Shown piece by piece: positions 1 to 8,541 of a DNA stretch of 64,000 nucleotides (its first letter is position 1; each line of letters opens with the position of its first letter). The notes under the pieces were generated by a model. The model did not search any database and was not told where the DNA came from. It was given only the letters and a program-made list of their open reading frames with translations. The position numbers and the translations under genes are program-made. Source of the DNA: JBBROS01 sp964246015 (GTDB lineage Bacteria > Pseudomonadota > Alphaproteobacteria > Acetobacterales > Acetobacteraceae); the NCBI GenBank assembly GCA_964246015.1, contig CAXTPG010000006.1:1-64000 (forward strand), read 5' to 3'.

Positions 1-248
1 CCGCCGACCCCCGCCGCCCCCATCACGAACAGCGCCACCAGCACCGAACCCGACAACCCATCGACCCCGAACGCCAGCCCCACCGACACCGACGCCACCG
101 GCCCGCCCAGCAACGCCCCCATCGACGCAGCCACGCCCGCGGCGCACACCGCGACCCGCACCCACCCCGGCGCCGCCCAGACCCGCCCGATCGCACCCAG
201 CGCCATCAGCAGGGCGGCGCACCCCAGCAGGACCAGTAGCGCGCCCAA
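1..248 (-). CDS. membrane protein N-terminus, possibly proton-conducting transporter subunit (partial)
   Basis: Only the first 82 or so codons are in the window; the gene runs off the left edge. The frame opens at a TTG nine bases past the stop codon of the upstream binding-protein gene, in the same frame, with no ATG nearby, so the start is uncertain. The translation is almost wholly hydrophobic, with about three membrane segments, and contains FGVDGLSGSVLVALF, which resembles the segment after the first helices in the NuoL/NuoM/HyfB family of proton-pumping subunits. That family call is an inference from one short stretch. An unrelated membrane protein or permease is equally possible. Confidence 0.35.
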   Translation of the reverse strand, partial: MGALLVLLGCAALLMALGAIGRVWAAPGWVRVAVCAAGVAASMGALLGGPVASVSVGLAFGVDGLSGSVLVALFVMGAAGVG

Positions 249-254
249 TGCCGG

Positions 255-1244
255 TCAGTCGCCCTTAAGGCCCGCGGCCTCGGGGAAGAACATGTCCGCC
301 AGCGCCGCGGGCGCCTGCTTGATGCTGCCCACCTTCGCCATGAACTGCGCCGTCTTGAACACCTTCGCCGGCGTCAGCGTGTAGGCATAATCCTTGTCCG
401 CGATCACCTGCAGGATATCGGCGACCGGCGTCTTCGTGTCGCGCGCCATCTCCAGATACATCGCGGCCGCCCGCGGCTTGTCGGCGTTGATCCACTCGAT
501 CGCCTCCGCCAGCCCGTCGTAGAAGGCGCGGAACGTCTTCGGGTTCGCGTCGCGGAACCGCTGGCTCGCGAGCAGCACCAGCGCCGTCGCCGGGCCGCCC
601 AGGATGTCGTAGTTGGTCGTCACCAGCCGCGCCCCGGGCAGCTTGATCTCCTGCTCGTAGAACGGGGAGGAGCTGAAATGCGCGTTCACCCCCGCCGTCC
701 CGCTCAGGAACGCCTGCGCCGCGTCCGGATGCGCGAGGCTTACGGTCAGCGGGTCGAGCCGCTGATACTCCTTCTCCCCCCACAGCTCCGCCGCCAGCAT
801 CTGCAGCATGATCGCCTGGGTGGAGATCTTCACCGAAGGCACCGCGATCCGGTCCTTGTCCGTGAAGTCCCTGGGCGTCGTGACGGCCGGGTTGCGGGTG
901 ATCAGGAACAGCGGATAGGTCGTGATGGCCGCGACGCCCTTCACGCCCACGTTGGTGCGGGTCTTCTCCCACAGCGTGATCAACGACGGCGCACCCTGCG
1001 CCGCGAACTGGATCGCGCCCGAGATCAGCCCGTCGTTCATCACGCTGGGCCCGGCGACCTGGCGCCAATCCACCTTGAGGCCCGGCAGCCCCGCCGCCTT
1101 CGCCTGCTTGTCGGCCAGGTCGAACCGCTCCATCACCATCAGCGGCAGGAAGGCGACGCCATACTGCTTGGCGGCGACGATCTCCGTCATCTCCGCCCGG
1201 GCAGGCACGGCCAGCAACAGCAGCACGGCGAACAGCGCACGCAT
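255..1244 (-). CDS. ABC transporter substrate-binding protein (NitT/TauT type)
   Basis: A 329-residue periplasmic binding protein. The start ATG follows AGGGAGA by six bases and opens a signal peptide (MRALFAVLLLLAVPARA, cleavage near residue 17). The frame stays open upstream, but that part is Ala/Gly/Arg-rich shadow of the neighbouring gene. The mature protein begins AEMTEIVAAKQYGVAFLPLM, a pattern seen in NMT1/TauA-like proteins that bind nitrate, sulfonates, thiamine precursors or aromatic acids. No ATPase or permease gene lies beside it, so the ligand cannot be deduced. It is the fourth gene of a minus-strand run (cleavage enzyme, dipeptidase, reductase, binding protein) with an 11-base gap to the reductase, so one operon is likely. 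Confidence 0.8.
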   Translation of the reverse strand: MRALFAVLLLLAVPARAEMTEIVAAKQYGVAFLPLMVMERFDLADKQAKAAGLPGLKVDWRQVAGPSVMNDGLISGAIQFAAQGAPSLITLWEKTRTNVGVKGVAAITTYPLFLITRNPAVTTPRDFTDKDRIAVPSVKISTQAIMLQMLAAELWGEKEYQRLDPLTVSLAHPDAAQAFLSGTAGVNAHFSSSPFYEQEIKLPGARLVTTNYDILGGPATALVLLASQRFRDANPKTFRAFYDGLAEAIEWINADKPRAAAMYLEMARDTKTPVADILQVIADKDYAYTLTPAKVFKTAQFMAKVGSIKQAPAALADMFFPEAAGLKGD

Positions 1245-1255
1245 GGCGGGTCTCC

Positions 1256-2050
1256 CTACAACATGTCCAGCGGCTGCTTGCGCCGCGGCGGCGGGTGGGC
1301 GGCATCCAGCTCCGCCCGGTCCGCGGCCGTCAGCCGCAGCACCGCGGCGGCGGCGTTCTGCCGCACATGCGCGGGGTCTGCCGCCTTGGGGATGCTGACG
1401 ACGCCGGGCTGCAAGGACCAGGCGATCGCCACCTGCGCGGGCGTCACCCCGTGCCGGTCCGCGACCCGGCGCAGCGCCGCCGAACGCAGCAGCGCCCCCG
1501 CCTGCCCCACCGGAGAATAGGCCATCACCGGAATCGACCGCTCCCGGCACCACGGCAGCAGGTCGAACTCGATCCCGCGGCTGCCCAGGTTGAACAGCAC
1601 CTGGTTGGCCGCGCACCCCGGCGGCAGCTCCTGCATGTCAGCCACGTCGAAGTTGCTGACGCCCCAGGCGCCGATCTGGCCCGCCTCCCGCAACCGCTCG
1701 AACGCCTCGACCGTCTCGGCCAGCGGCGTGCCGCCCCGCCAGTGCAGCAGATAGAGGTCGATCCGCTCCGTCCCCAGCCGCTTCAGGCTACGCGCGCACG
1801 CCTCCGGCAGGCTGCGGCGGCCCGCGTTCTGCGGATACGCCTTGCTGACCAGGAACACCCGGTCCCGCTGGCCCGCGATGGCCTGCGCCACCACCTCCTC
1901 CGCCCCGCCATCGCCATACATCTCGGCCGTGTCGATCAACGTCATGCCGAGGTCGATGCCCAGGCGCAGGGACGCAGCCTCGGCCGCCCGGTCCGCCCCG
2001 CGTTCGCCCAGGTGCCAGGTGCCCTGGCCCAGCGCGGGCATGTCACGCAT
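1256..2050 (-). CDS. aldo/keto reductase
   Basis: 264 residues, a usual length for the bacterial AKR family (NADPH-dependent carbonyl reduction, TIM barrel, cytosolic). The catalytic tetrad is visible as D40 and Y45 in DTAEMYGDGG, K70 in VSKAYP and H103 in YLLHWRG. The C-terminal cofactor loop VVSIPKA is also present. The protein begins directly with the first barrel strand (PALGQGTWHLG). The start overlaps the end of the upstream dipeptidase gene by eight bases, which implies co-translation. The natural substrate cannot be read from the sequence; context suggests processing of a carbonyl product of the beta-keto acid cleavage enzyme in the same run. Confidence 0.88.
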   Translation of the reverse strand: MRDMPALGQGTWHLGERGADRAAEAASLRLGIDLGMTLIDTAEMYGDGGAEEVVAQAIAGQRDRVFLVSKAYPQNAGRRSLPEACARSLKRLGTERIDLYLLHWRGGTPLAETVEAFERLREAGQIGAWGVSNFDVADMQELPPGCAANQVLFNLGSRGIEFDLLPWCRERSIPVMAYSPVGQAGALLRSAALRRVADRHGVTPAQVAIAWSLQPGVVSIPKAADPAHVRQNAAAAVLRLTAADRAELDAAHPPPRRKQPLDML

Positions 2051-3047
2051 CGGCCGCGGCCTCGGCAGCGCGCAGCAGCCGCAGGAAGTTGCCGCCCCAC
2101 AGCTGCGCGATCTCGGCCGCGTCGTAGCCGCGGGCGACCAGCTCCGCCGTCAGGTTCGCGCTCTCGCCTGCGTCCCGCCAGCCGCTGAACCCGCCGCCGC
2201 CGTCGAAGTCGCTGCTGATGCCCACATGCGCGAGGCCGATGCGTTTCACGGCGTAGTCCAGGTGGTCCATGTAGTCCTTGACCGTCACCTGGTCCGCCTT
2301 GCCGCCCGCCTTCAGGAAGCTGGGCACGGCGGTGATGTTGACCATGCCGCCGCAGTCGCGCAGCGCGTCCAGCAGCAGGTCCGGCGCGTTGCGCGGCACG
2401 TCGCACAGCGCCCTGATGCAGGAATGCGTCGCCACCACCGGCGTCTTCGACAGCATCGCCGCCTGCAGCGCGCCCTGGACGCTGACATGGCTGACGTCGA
2501 TCAGCATGCCCAGCCGGTTCAGCTCCGCCACCGCCTCCCGCCCCAGCCCGCTCAGCCCGTCATGCAGCGTCTCCGCGTCCTGCAGGTCCTTGCGCGGATT
2601 GCTGCTGTCCGACAGCGCGTTGTGGCCGTTATGCGTGAGCGTCAGATACCGCGCCCCCTTCGCCCGGAACTGCGCGAGCACGCCCAGATCCTCCCCCATC
2701 GCATACCCGTTCTCGACGCAGGGGATCACCGCCGGCACCCCGTCCCGCTTCGCCGCCTCGATCGCGTCCGCCGTCGTGCAGACGCGGGCGTCCCCCTCGC
2801 CCATGGCGTTGATCGCGTCCAGCATCGCCAGTGCCCGGGCGGTCGCCGCCGCATGCCCCTCGGCCGTGCGCGGCCCCTGCGGCACATAGGCGGCGAAGCA
2901 CACGGCCCCCAGCCCGCCCCGCCGCATCTTCGGGATATCGACCCGGCGCGGCCCGTCCTCGAACGCGCTCGGCCCCGGCGGCCACGGAATGTCGACATGC
3001 GTGTCGACCGTCACCAGCCCGGCGTGCAGCGCCACCGCGTCCATCAT
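2043..3047 (-). CDS. membrane-dipeptidase-family (M19) metallohydrolase
   Basis: 334 residues of the renal-dipeptidase/M19 family, which hydrolyses dipeptides or related amides with two zinc ions. Seen in order: HVD at residues 17-19 in VDTHVDIPW, the bridging-Glu segment CVENGYAMG, DVSHVS, VVATHSC with the second histidine, and DFDGG near the C-terminus. There is no signal peptide, so it is probably cytosolic. The ATG overlaps the stop of the upstream beta-keto acid cleavage enzyme (TGATG), a sign of translational coupling. Many bacterial M19 members sit in catabolic operons and act on substrates other than dipeptides, so the true substrate is open. Confidence 0.85.
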   Translation of the reverse strand: MMDAVALHAGLVTVDTHVDIPWPPGPSAFEDGPRRVDIPKMRRGGLGAVCFAAYVPQGPRTAEGHAAATARALAMLDAINAMGEGDARVCTTADAIEAAKRDGVPAVIPCVENGYAMGEDLGVLAQFRAKGARYLTLTHNGHNALSDSSNPRKDLQDAETLHDGLSGLGREAVAELNRLGMLIDVSHVSVQGALQAAMLSKTPVVATHSCIRALCDVPRNAPDLLLDALRDCGGMVNITAVPSFLKAGGKADQVTVKDYMDHLDYAVKRIGLAHVGISSDFDGGGGFSGWRDAGESANLTAELVARGYDAAEIAQLWGGNFLRLLRAAEAAADA

Positions 3048-3973
3048 CAGAAACCCACCCGATCGCCGCCCTTCAGCTTCAGGATCGCCCGCGCCTCGGC
3101 CGGCGTCGCGATCTCGAGGCTCAGATCCTCCAGGATGCGGCGTATCTTGGCGACCTGCTGCGCGTTCGACGTCGCCATCTGCCCCTTGCCGATATACAGG
3201 CTGTCCTCCAGCCCCACGCGCACGTTGCCGCCCAGTATGCCCGCCATCGTCGTGAACGCCATCTGGTGCCGCCCCGCCGCCAGCACGGACCAGACATAAT
3301 CCTTCCCGAACAGCCGATCCGCCGTCTCCCGCGCGAATTGCAGGTTCCGCTGCTCCGCCCCGATGCCACCCAATATCCCGAAGATCGACTGCACGAACAG
3401 CGGCGGCTCGACCACCTTGCGGTCCAGCATGTGGGCCAGGTTGTACAGGTGCCCGATATCGTAGCACTCGAACTCGAACCGCGTGCCGTGGCCGCGTCCC
3501 AGCTCGGTCACGATGTCCTCGATGTCCTTGAAGGTGTTGCGGAAGATGTAGTTGACGGTGTTTTCGAGGTACGGCTTCTCCCACGCGTGCTTCCACTGCG
3601 TGATCTTGTCCGCGGCGCGGGAGATGTTGAAGTTCATCGACCCCATGTTGAGGCTGCACATCTCGGGGCTGGCCTGCAGCGGGGCCGCGAGCCGCTCAGC
3701 CAGCGTCATGCCCAGGCCGCCGCCCGTGGTGATGTTCACGACGGCGTCGGTGGACTGCTTGATGACCGGCAGGAAGCGCATGAACACGGCCGGGTCGGGC
3801 GTCGGCTCGCCGGTTTCGGGATTGCGGGCGTGCAGGTGGACGATCGCGGCGCCGGCTTCCGCGGCCTCGATGCTGGCGCGGGCGATCTCCTCGGGCGTGA
3901 TGGGCAGCGCGTCGGACATGCTGGGCGTGTGGATGGCGCCCGTGACCGCGCAACTGATGATGACCTTGGACAT
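3047..3973 (-). CDS. beta-keto acid cleavage enzyme (BKACE, DUF849)
   Basis: 308 residues of the BKACE family, zinc TIM-barrel enzymes that condense a beta-keto acid with acetyl-CoA and split it into acetoacetate and a new CoA ester (Kce in lysine fermentation is the prototype). The zinc motif HLHAR (H46 and H48) follows the N-terminal strand VIISCAVTGA. The conserved blocks VNITTGGG, CSLNMGSMNF and GILGGIGA are all present. GGGGAGCG precedes the ATG. This is the first gene of the minus-strand run ending at the left edge, so it probably sets the pathway: degradation of a beta-keto acid by cleavage, amide hydrolysis and reduction. The specific substrate is not determinable. Confidence 0.88.
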   Translation of the reverse strand: MSKVIISCAVTGAIHTPSMSDALPITPEEIARASIEAAEAGAAIVHLHARNPETGEPTPDPAVFMRFLPVIKQSTDAVVNITTGGGLGMTLAERLAAPLQASPEMCSLNMGSMNFNISRAADKITQWKHAWEKPYLENTVNYIFRNTFKDIEDIVTELGRGHGTRFEFECYDIGHLYNLAHMLDRKVVEPPLFVQSIFGILGGIGAEQRNLQFARETADRLFGKDYVWSVLAAGRHQMAFTTMAGILGGNVRVGLEDSLYIGKGQMATSNAQQVAKIRRILEDLSLEIATPAEARAILKLKGGDRVGF

Positions 3974-4072
3974 GGCGCTCCCCGGACTCTGCTTTTTCGG
4001 ATGATGGACCGCCCCGGCCGCGCCGAACAGGGGTAGCGGGCGCGCGGGCCTTCCCCTAATCTGCGCCCGTGT

Positions 4073-4380
4073 GTCCGCGTAGCTCAGCAGGATAGAGTAC
4101 AGGATTCCTAAGCAATTGGGCGCGGCGACGGGAAACCCCGCCGTGGAACCGCTCAAAGTCGGGGAACGCTTCGGTGCGCTCGCACCATGCCGATCCCGAG
4201 CCAAGCCCGGCGCCCTGCCGGGACGGTGTAGAGACTGGACGGGCGGCGCCTACCGGCCTTCGGGCCCATGGCGAAGGGACAGTCCAGACCACGAACGCGG
4301 TGCCCGTCGGTGCCGCGGCGGCGAAAGCCGAAGTGGGATGAATCCTGGGGCCGTGGGTTCGAATCCCGCCGCGGACACCA
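4073..4380 (+). tRNA. tRNA-Arg (CCU), interrupted by a group I intron
   Basis: Two exons, 4073-4109 and 4341-4380, join to a 77-nt tRNA with encoded CCA. Acceptor GTCCGCG (4073-4079) pairs with CGCGGAC (4370-4376). The D stem is GCTC/GAGT. The anticodon stem CAGGA (4100-4104) pairs with TCCTG (4343-4347) around the loop TTCCTAA. The T arm GTGGG-TTCGAAT-CCCGC lies at 4353-4369. The anticodon CCT occupies 4107-4109, the last three bases of the 5' exon, so the intron splits the loop right after position 36. It would read the rare AGG codon. The gene lies just upstream of a region of different character, and tRNA genes are common integration sites. Confidence 0.93.
4110..4340 (+). other. group I intron (IC3-like) in tRNA-Arg
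   Basis: 231 nt between the exons. P1 can be drawn exactly: CCU|AA (4107-4111) pairs with UUGGG (4116-4120) around a GCAA loop, putting the required U.G wobble (U4109.G4118) at the 5' splice site. The last intron base is G4340, as expected for omega-G. A GAAA-capped hairpin lies at about 4123-4143. The core strings GTGTAGAGACTGGACG (4226-4241) and GGACAGTCCAG (4277-4287) match the P7 strands of the Azoarcus tRNA-Ile intron as I remember them, with ACTG/CAGT replacing ACUA/UAGU, a compensated change. No homing endonuclease is encoded. Self-splicing is inferred from structure. Confidence 0.9.
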
Positions 4381-4500
4381 CACCCTCGTGCAAACGCCGA
4401 GGCTGTGCTGCCATGCCGCAGAATCGGATAGGGGTAGGCCGCGCATGACCGAGGCTTGTTGCGCCGATCCTGCCACTCCTGGCGATGAGGGCCGGGCCGC

Positions 4501-5769
4501 GTGAGCCCACGCTGGCGTGCCTTGACCCCCCTCGTCCTGGGAATGGCGGTGCAGGCGGCAGAACTGGGCCTCGTGGCCGTCATGTTCCCGGCGATGGCGC
4601 GCGGGCTGGGCCTTGCGGTGGCAGACCTCGGGCTGCTGACCGCGGCCGGCAAGGTGACCGCCTCCGTCTTCGGGCCCGTCTGGGTCTGGCTGACGGGACG
4701 ATGGAGCCGCACCGGCATGCTGGTCGTGTCCGCCGCGCTGTCGGGCATCGTGACCTTCGGCATCGCGCTCGCGGAGGGCCTGACGTCGCTGCTGCTGCTC
4801 TGCTGCATCCTCGCGGCCCTGTGCAGCGGGGTGGCGCCGATGACGACGACCATCCTCGCCGACCTGTTCGAGGATCGCAGCCGGGGGCGCGCCGTGGGCG
4901 TGATGTACGCGTCGTTGGCCTTGTTCGCCGGGGTGTCGGGGGCGGTGCTCGGGCAGTTCACCGGGGTGGAGGGGGGCTGGCGCACCGCATACATGATCCT
5001 GGGCGGTCTCGGAGTCGTGTCGGCCGGCCTGATCCTTGCCGGCTTCCGCGACCCGGGGCTGGGAGCTGCCGACGCTCGGCACGGCGCCCTCCCGGCCCCG
5101 TTGCACAAGCCCGGCGTGACCGCGGCACTCGGCCTGTTCCGCATCCCGACCTTCGTCATCATGATGCTGTCCCGCTTGCTGTCCGGCCACCTCGTCATCG
5201 GCGCGTTCGGCGTCCTGTTCCTGACCAGCGTCCGCCAGTTCCCCAACGAGACGGCGGCGCTTGTGCTGGTGCCGTTCGGCGCCGGGGTATGTATCGGCAA
5301 TATCGGCGGCGCCTTCTTGGCCGACTGGCTCCACGCGCGCGCGCCTGGCGCCGGGCGCGTCGCCTTCCTCCAGGCCGCTCAGTTCGCCTTCGCCGCCGCG
5401 GCCTACGTCGCGATCGGATTCGACTGGCAGGGGATCGGTCCCTATCTGTCGCTCTGGATGGCACTCGGGCTGCTGCAGGGCGTTAACCCATCGATCAACA
5501 GGCCGATCGTCCTCTCGGTGGTCCGGCCCGAACTCAGGAGCTGGGCCTTCATCGTGATGCTTGCGATCGTGGAGCCGGCCGGATGGGCGGCCCTTAACTT
5601 CGGCGTATCGCGTTTCGGCGGTGGCGAGGGCCTGCGCACGGCGCTGCTCGTGGTGATGGTCGGGGCGATGGTGCTGAACGGCCTGGCGATCACCCCGCTC
5701 TACCGGACCTACCGGCGCGACAGCGCGCGGGCACGCCTGCCGGCGCCCGGAAGGCCGGGCGATGCGTAG
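4501..5769 (+). CDS. MFS transporter
   Basis: 422 residues with about twelve hydrophobic segments and no soluble domain, a major facilitator carrier of the inner membrane. The first helix is LTPLVLGMAVQAAELGLVAV. A GTG start is chosen because the upstream ATGs are out of frame and GAGGGCC lies about ten bases before it. The final codons overlap the start of the regulator gene by eight bases, so the two are co-translated, and the regulator probably controls this carrier or the secreted protein that follows. The substrate is unknown; the closest general resemblance is to MFS efflux or organic-solute carriers. Third-position base use is more balanced than in the C-rich genes further right. Confidence 0.8.
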   Translation: MSPRWRALTPLVLGMAVQAAELGLVAVMFPAMARGLGLAVADLGLLTAAGKVTASVFGPVWVWLTGRWSRTGMLVVSAALSGIVTFGIALAEGLTSLLLLCCILAALCSGVAPMTTTILADLFEDRSRGRAVGVMYASLALFAGVSGAVLGQFTGVEGGWRTAYMILGGLGVVSAGLILAGFRDPGLGAADARHGALPAPLHKPGVTAALGLFRIPTFVIMMLSRLLSGHLVIGAFGVLFLTSVRQFPNETAALVLVPFGAGVCIGNIGGAFLADWLHARAPGAGRVAFLQAAQFAFAAAAYVAIGFDWQGIGPYLSLWMALGLLQGVNPSINRPIVLSVVRPELRSWAFIVMLAIVEPAGWAALNFGVSRFGGGEGLRTALLVVMVGAMVLNGLAITPLYRTYRRDSARARLPAPGRPGDA

Positions 5770-8380
5770 TGGCCCGGCCGCCTCCGGCGAGACCTGGGTG
5801 CGCTTCGGGCCGTTCGAGTTCCGCGCAGCGCATCGGGAGCTGCGCCGCGACGGTCGCCTGGTCGATGTCGGCCATCGCGGCCTCGACCTGCTGTCGGCGC
5901 TGCTCGGAAGCGCCGGGCAGCCCGTTGCCAAGGATCGCCTGATGCGGGCGGCCTGGGGCGAACGGGTCGTCGAGCACAGCAACCTCACCGTGCAGATTGC
6001 CACCCTCCGCCGCTTGCTGGGCACGGGGCAGGGCGACCCGGCGCCGCAGGCGTTCATCCGGACGGTCCCGGGATACGGCTACGTGTTCGCGGCTCCTGTC
6101 GAGCACGGGCCCGACGCCCCGGCCCACCCCGCCGGGCCGCCCGCCCCGGCGCCCGCGCCGGTCGCCGGACGCAACTGGCCCGCAGAGCCGCTCACCCACT
6201 TCATCGGGCGGGAGAAGGAGCGGCGGGCGCTGGCCCGGCTTCTGTCCGGCAGCCGCCTCGTCACCCTCGCCGGCATGGGCGGGGTCGGCAAGACGCGGCT
6301 CGCGATGCGGCTGTCGCAGGAGCTCGCATCCGCCTATGCCGACGGCGTGGCGTTCGTCGACCTCGCGCCGTTGACCGAGGCGCCCCAGGTCGACGAGGCG
6401 GTCGCCGCCGCACTCGGCGCGGGCGCGGGAGCGGTCGCGGCGGAGGCGGCCGTCGTCAACATGCTGCAGGGCCGGCAGGTCCTGCTGATCGTCGACAACG
6501 CCGAGCACCTGAGCGGCCCGGTGGGCCGACTGCTCGGCCAGATCCTCGCCCGGTGCCCCCGTGTGTCCGCTCTGGTGACCAGCCGCGAGAGCCTGGGCCT
6601 GCCGGGCGAGGTCGTGTTCCGGCTGTCGCCGCTGGAGCTGCCGCCGGATGGGGATCGGCTGACCGCGGCCGGGGCGCTCGGGTACGATGCCATTCGGCTG
6701 CTGGTCGATCGCGCGCAGGCGCTGCTGCCCGATTTCACGCTCGACGACGAGGCGGCCGCCCACGCGGCGGAGATCTGCCGCCGGCTGGACGGCATCGCCC
6801 TCGCGATCGAGATGGCGGTGCCCCGGCTGCAGGTGCTGTCGCTGCCGCAACTGGCGGGACGGCTCGAGGACCGGTTCGGCGGCGTGGCAGCCCAGCGGCA
6901 CGACGTCCTGCCGCGGCAGCGGACGCTGCGTGCGATGTTCGACTGGAGCTGGGAGCTTCTGTCCACGCAGGAACGCCGCCTGCTGCAGTTGCTGGCCGTC
7001 TCGGTCGCGGGATCGACGCTCGAGGCGCTGGAGGCGCTCTCCGCGGCCGACGGCGTGGTCGATCCGGCAGGCGACGGCGACGTGCCGGGGCGGCTCACGC
7101 GGCTGGCGCAAAGCTCTCTCGTGAGCATGACCATGCCCCGATGCAACCGGGCGGGCACGCCGCGATACCGCCTGCTGGAAACGACCCGGCAATATGCCCT
7201 GGACCGTTTGTCGCCGGAAGCATACGGCGCGCTGTGCCGCCTCCATGCCGTCGCGGTCGCAGAGCGTTTCGAGCGCGCGGGTGCGGAATGGCCGACCATG
7301 CCCGGGGCCGCCTGGCTCGACCGCTACGGCCTGGATGCGGACAATCTGCGTTCCACCATGCAATGGGCGTTTGCCCAGCCCGGCCAGGGGGACCTGGCCC
7401 GCAGGCTGGCGGCGGCCAGCGTCCCGCTCTGGTGGGAGTTGCCGGGCCTGCCGCTGCGGGAGGCCAAGGGCTGGTACGCCCTCGCGCTCGCCGATGCCGG
7501 ACCTCAGACGCCGCCCGGCATCGAGGCTTGGCTGCTCCTCGGCAATAGCTGGACCGACACGCTCGACGGCGATGTGGAGAACTTCCCGGCGGTGGAGCGG
7601 GCGGTGGGGCTGTTTCGCGCGGCGCAGGACAGGGTCGGGCTGGGCGCCGCGCTGTGGCGCGCGGCAAGCACGGTGCTGATGCGAGCGGATGCCGAGCCGT
7701 CGGCCCCCGCCCTGCTGGACGAGGCACTGTCCGTCCTGCCGCACGCGGCCTCGAAGTGGCGGGCCTTGTGCCACGTCCGCGAGGCTGATCTCCTGCAGGC
7801 CGGCGGCGACTGCCTGGGGGCGCTCGCGAGGTACGACCTGGCGCTCGCGGCCATGCGGGCGCTGGGGTACTCCTATGGCCTGATGGTCTGCGGATCCAAC
7901 CGCAGCTACGCGCTGTTCGCGTTGGGCCGGCATGCAGACGCCGTCGCGGCCCTGAGGAGCCTGGACCAGGAACTGCCGCAGGGCTTCCGCGCCCCCCTGC
8001 TCTCCCTGCTCGCCACCACGCTGGCCGCCTGCGGCGCGGACGCCGAGGCGCGGGCCCTGGCGCTGGAGGGGCTGGGCGGCACGGTCACCATCGGCATGGG
8101 CGCCACGCTCGCCCGGTCGATCGAGGCGCTCGCGCTTCTCGTCGCGCGCTCCGGCGATCACGCGGCTGCGGCGCGCTTCCTGGGCTTCGCGCTGACCAGG
8201 CACGCACCGGCCCGCACACGGCTCGGCCCCCGGCGCGTCGTGTTCGACCGGTTGCGGACGATGCTGGCGGCAGCACTGCCGGACCACGCGCAGGAGCAGC
8301 TGCTGGCGGATGGCGCATCCTGGACGGAGGACGAGGCCGTCGCGGCGGCCCGACACCACGGCACGGCTGCACCCGCATAG
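5762..8380 (+). CDS. winged-helix transcriptional regulator with STAND-type ATPase
   Basis: 872 residues in three parts. Residues about 11-112 form an OmpR/CadC-type winged-helix DNA-binding domain (VRFGPFEFRAAHRELRRDG through TVPGYGYVFAAPV). Residues about 145-430 form a predicted ATPase of the COG3903 type, with Walker A AGMGGVGKTRL near residue 175 and Walker B-like LLIVDNAEHL near 245. The remaining half is Ala/Leu-rich helical and probably TPR-like. Such proteins are cytosolic regulators that bind DNA directly and use ATP-dependent oligomerisation as a switch. The gene overlaps the MFS gene upstream, and the large secreted repeat protein begins 161 bases downstream behind a palindromic site, a plausible target. 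The inducer is unknown. Confidence 0.82.
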   Translation: MRSGPAASGETWVRFGPFEFRAAHRELRRDGRLVDVGHRGLDLLSALLGSAGQPVAKDRLMRAAWGERVVEHSNLTVQIATLRRLLGTGQGDPAPQAFIRTVPGYGYVFAAPVEHGPDAPAHPAGPPAPAPAPVAGRNWPAEPLTHFIGREKERRALARLLSGSRLVTLAGMGGVGKTRLAMRLSQELASAYADGVAFVDLAPLTEAPQVDEAVAAALGAGAGAVAAEAAVVNMLQGRQVLLIVDNAEHLSGPVGRLLGQILARCPRVSALVTSRESLGLPGEVVFRLSPLELPPDGDRLTAAGALGYDAIRLLVDRAQALLPDFTLDDEAAAHAAEICRRLDGIALAIEMAVPRLQVLSLPQLAGRLEDRFGGVAAQRHDVLPRQRTLRAMFDWSWELLSTQERRLLQLLAVSVAGSTLEALEALSAADGVVDPAGDGDVPGRLTRLAQSSLVSMTMPRCNRAGTPRYRLLETTRQYALDRLSPEAYGALCRLHAVAVAERFERAGAEWPTMPGAAWLDRYGLDADNLRSTMQWAFAQPGQGDLARRLAAASVPLWWELPGLPLREAKGWYALALADAGPQTPPGIEAWLLLGNSWTDTLDGDVENFPAVERAVGLFRAAQDRVGLGAALWRAASTVLMRADAEPSAPALLDEALSVLPHAASKWRALCHVREADLLQAGGDCLGALARYDLALAAMRALGYSYGLMVCGSNRSYALFALGRHADAVAALRSLDQELPQGFRAPLLSLLATTLAACGADAEARALALEGLGGTVTIGMGATLARSIEALALLVARSGDHAAAARFLGFALTRHAPARTRLGPRRVVFDRLRTMLAAALPDHAQEQLLADGASWTEDEAVAAARHHGTAAPA

Positions 8381-8412
8381 CCTCCGCTGTCCGGAACATC
8401 GCTCCGTCCAAT

Positions 8413-8438
8413 TTTCGCAACATTTCGCAAATTGCGAA
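8413..8438. promoter_or_regulatory. palindromic operator-like site upstream of the large repeat protein
   Basis: TTCGCAA-A-TTGCGAA (8424-8438) is a perfect 7-1-7 inverted repeat. A further direct copy, TTTCGCAA, starts at 8413, exactly ten bases (one helical turn) before the second copy at 8423. A short GGCCC-N5-GGGCC hairpin (8499-8513) follows in the presumed leader. The site sits in the 161-base gap between the regulator and the repeat-protein gene. Binding by that regulator is an inference from position. Confidence 0.5.
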
Positions 8439-8541
8439 GCTTGGCTTTGCAGCCTTCACCGGCCTGTGATGTGTATCGGACATCCCGGCGCGATGCTTGG
8501 CCCTTTTCGGGCCATCAACCTCAACCACGGGTTAATCCGAT

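Noticed and set aside
4116..4448. 110-codon open frame inside the tRNA intron, possible homing endonuclease
   Set aside because: It lacks LAGLIDADG, GIY-YIG or HNH motifs, reads through the 3' exon and has Arg/Gly-rich composition; the intron appears to encode no protein.
4056..5300. Long minus-strand open frames across the tRNA and MFS gene
   Set aside because: Their translations are Arg/Pro/Ala-rich without recognisable domains, run antisense to the MFS gene and cross the tRNA intron; typical GC-rich shadows.
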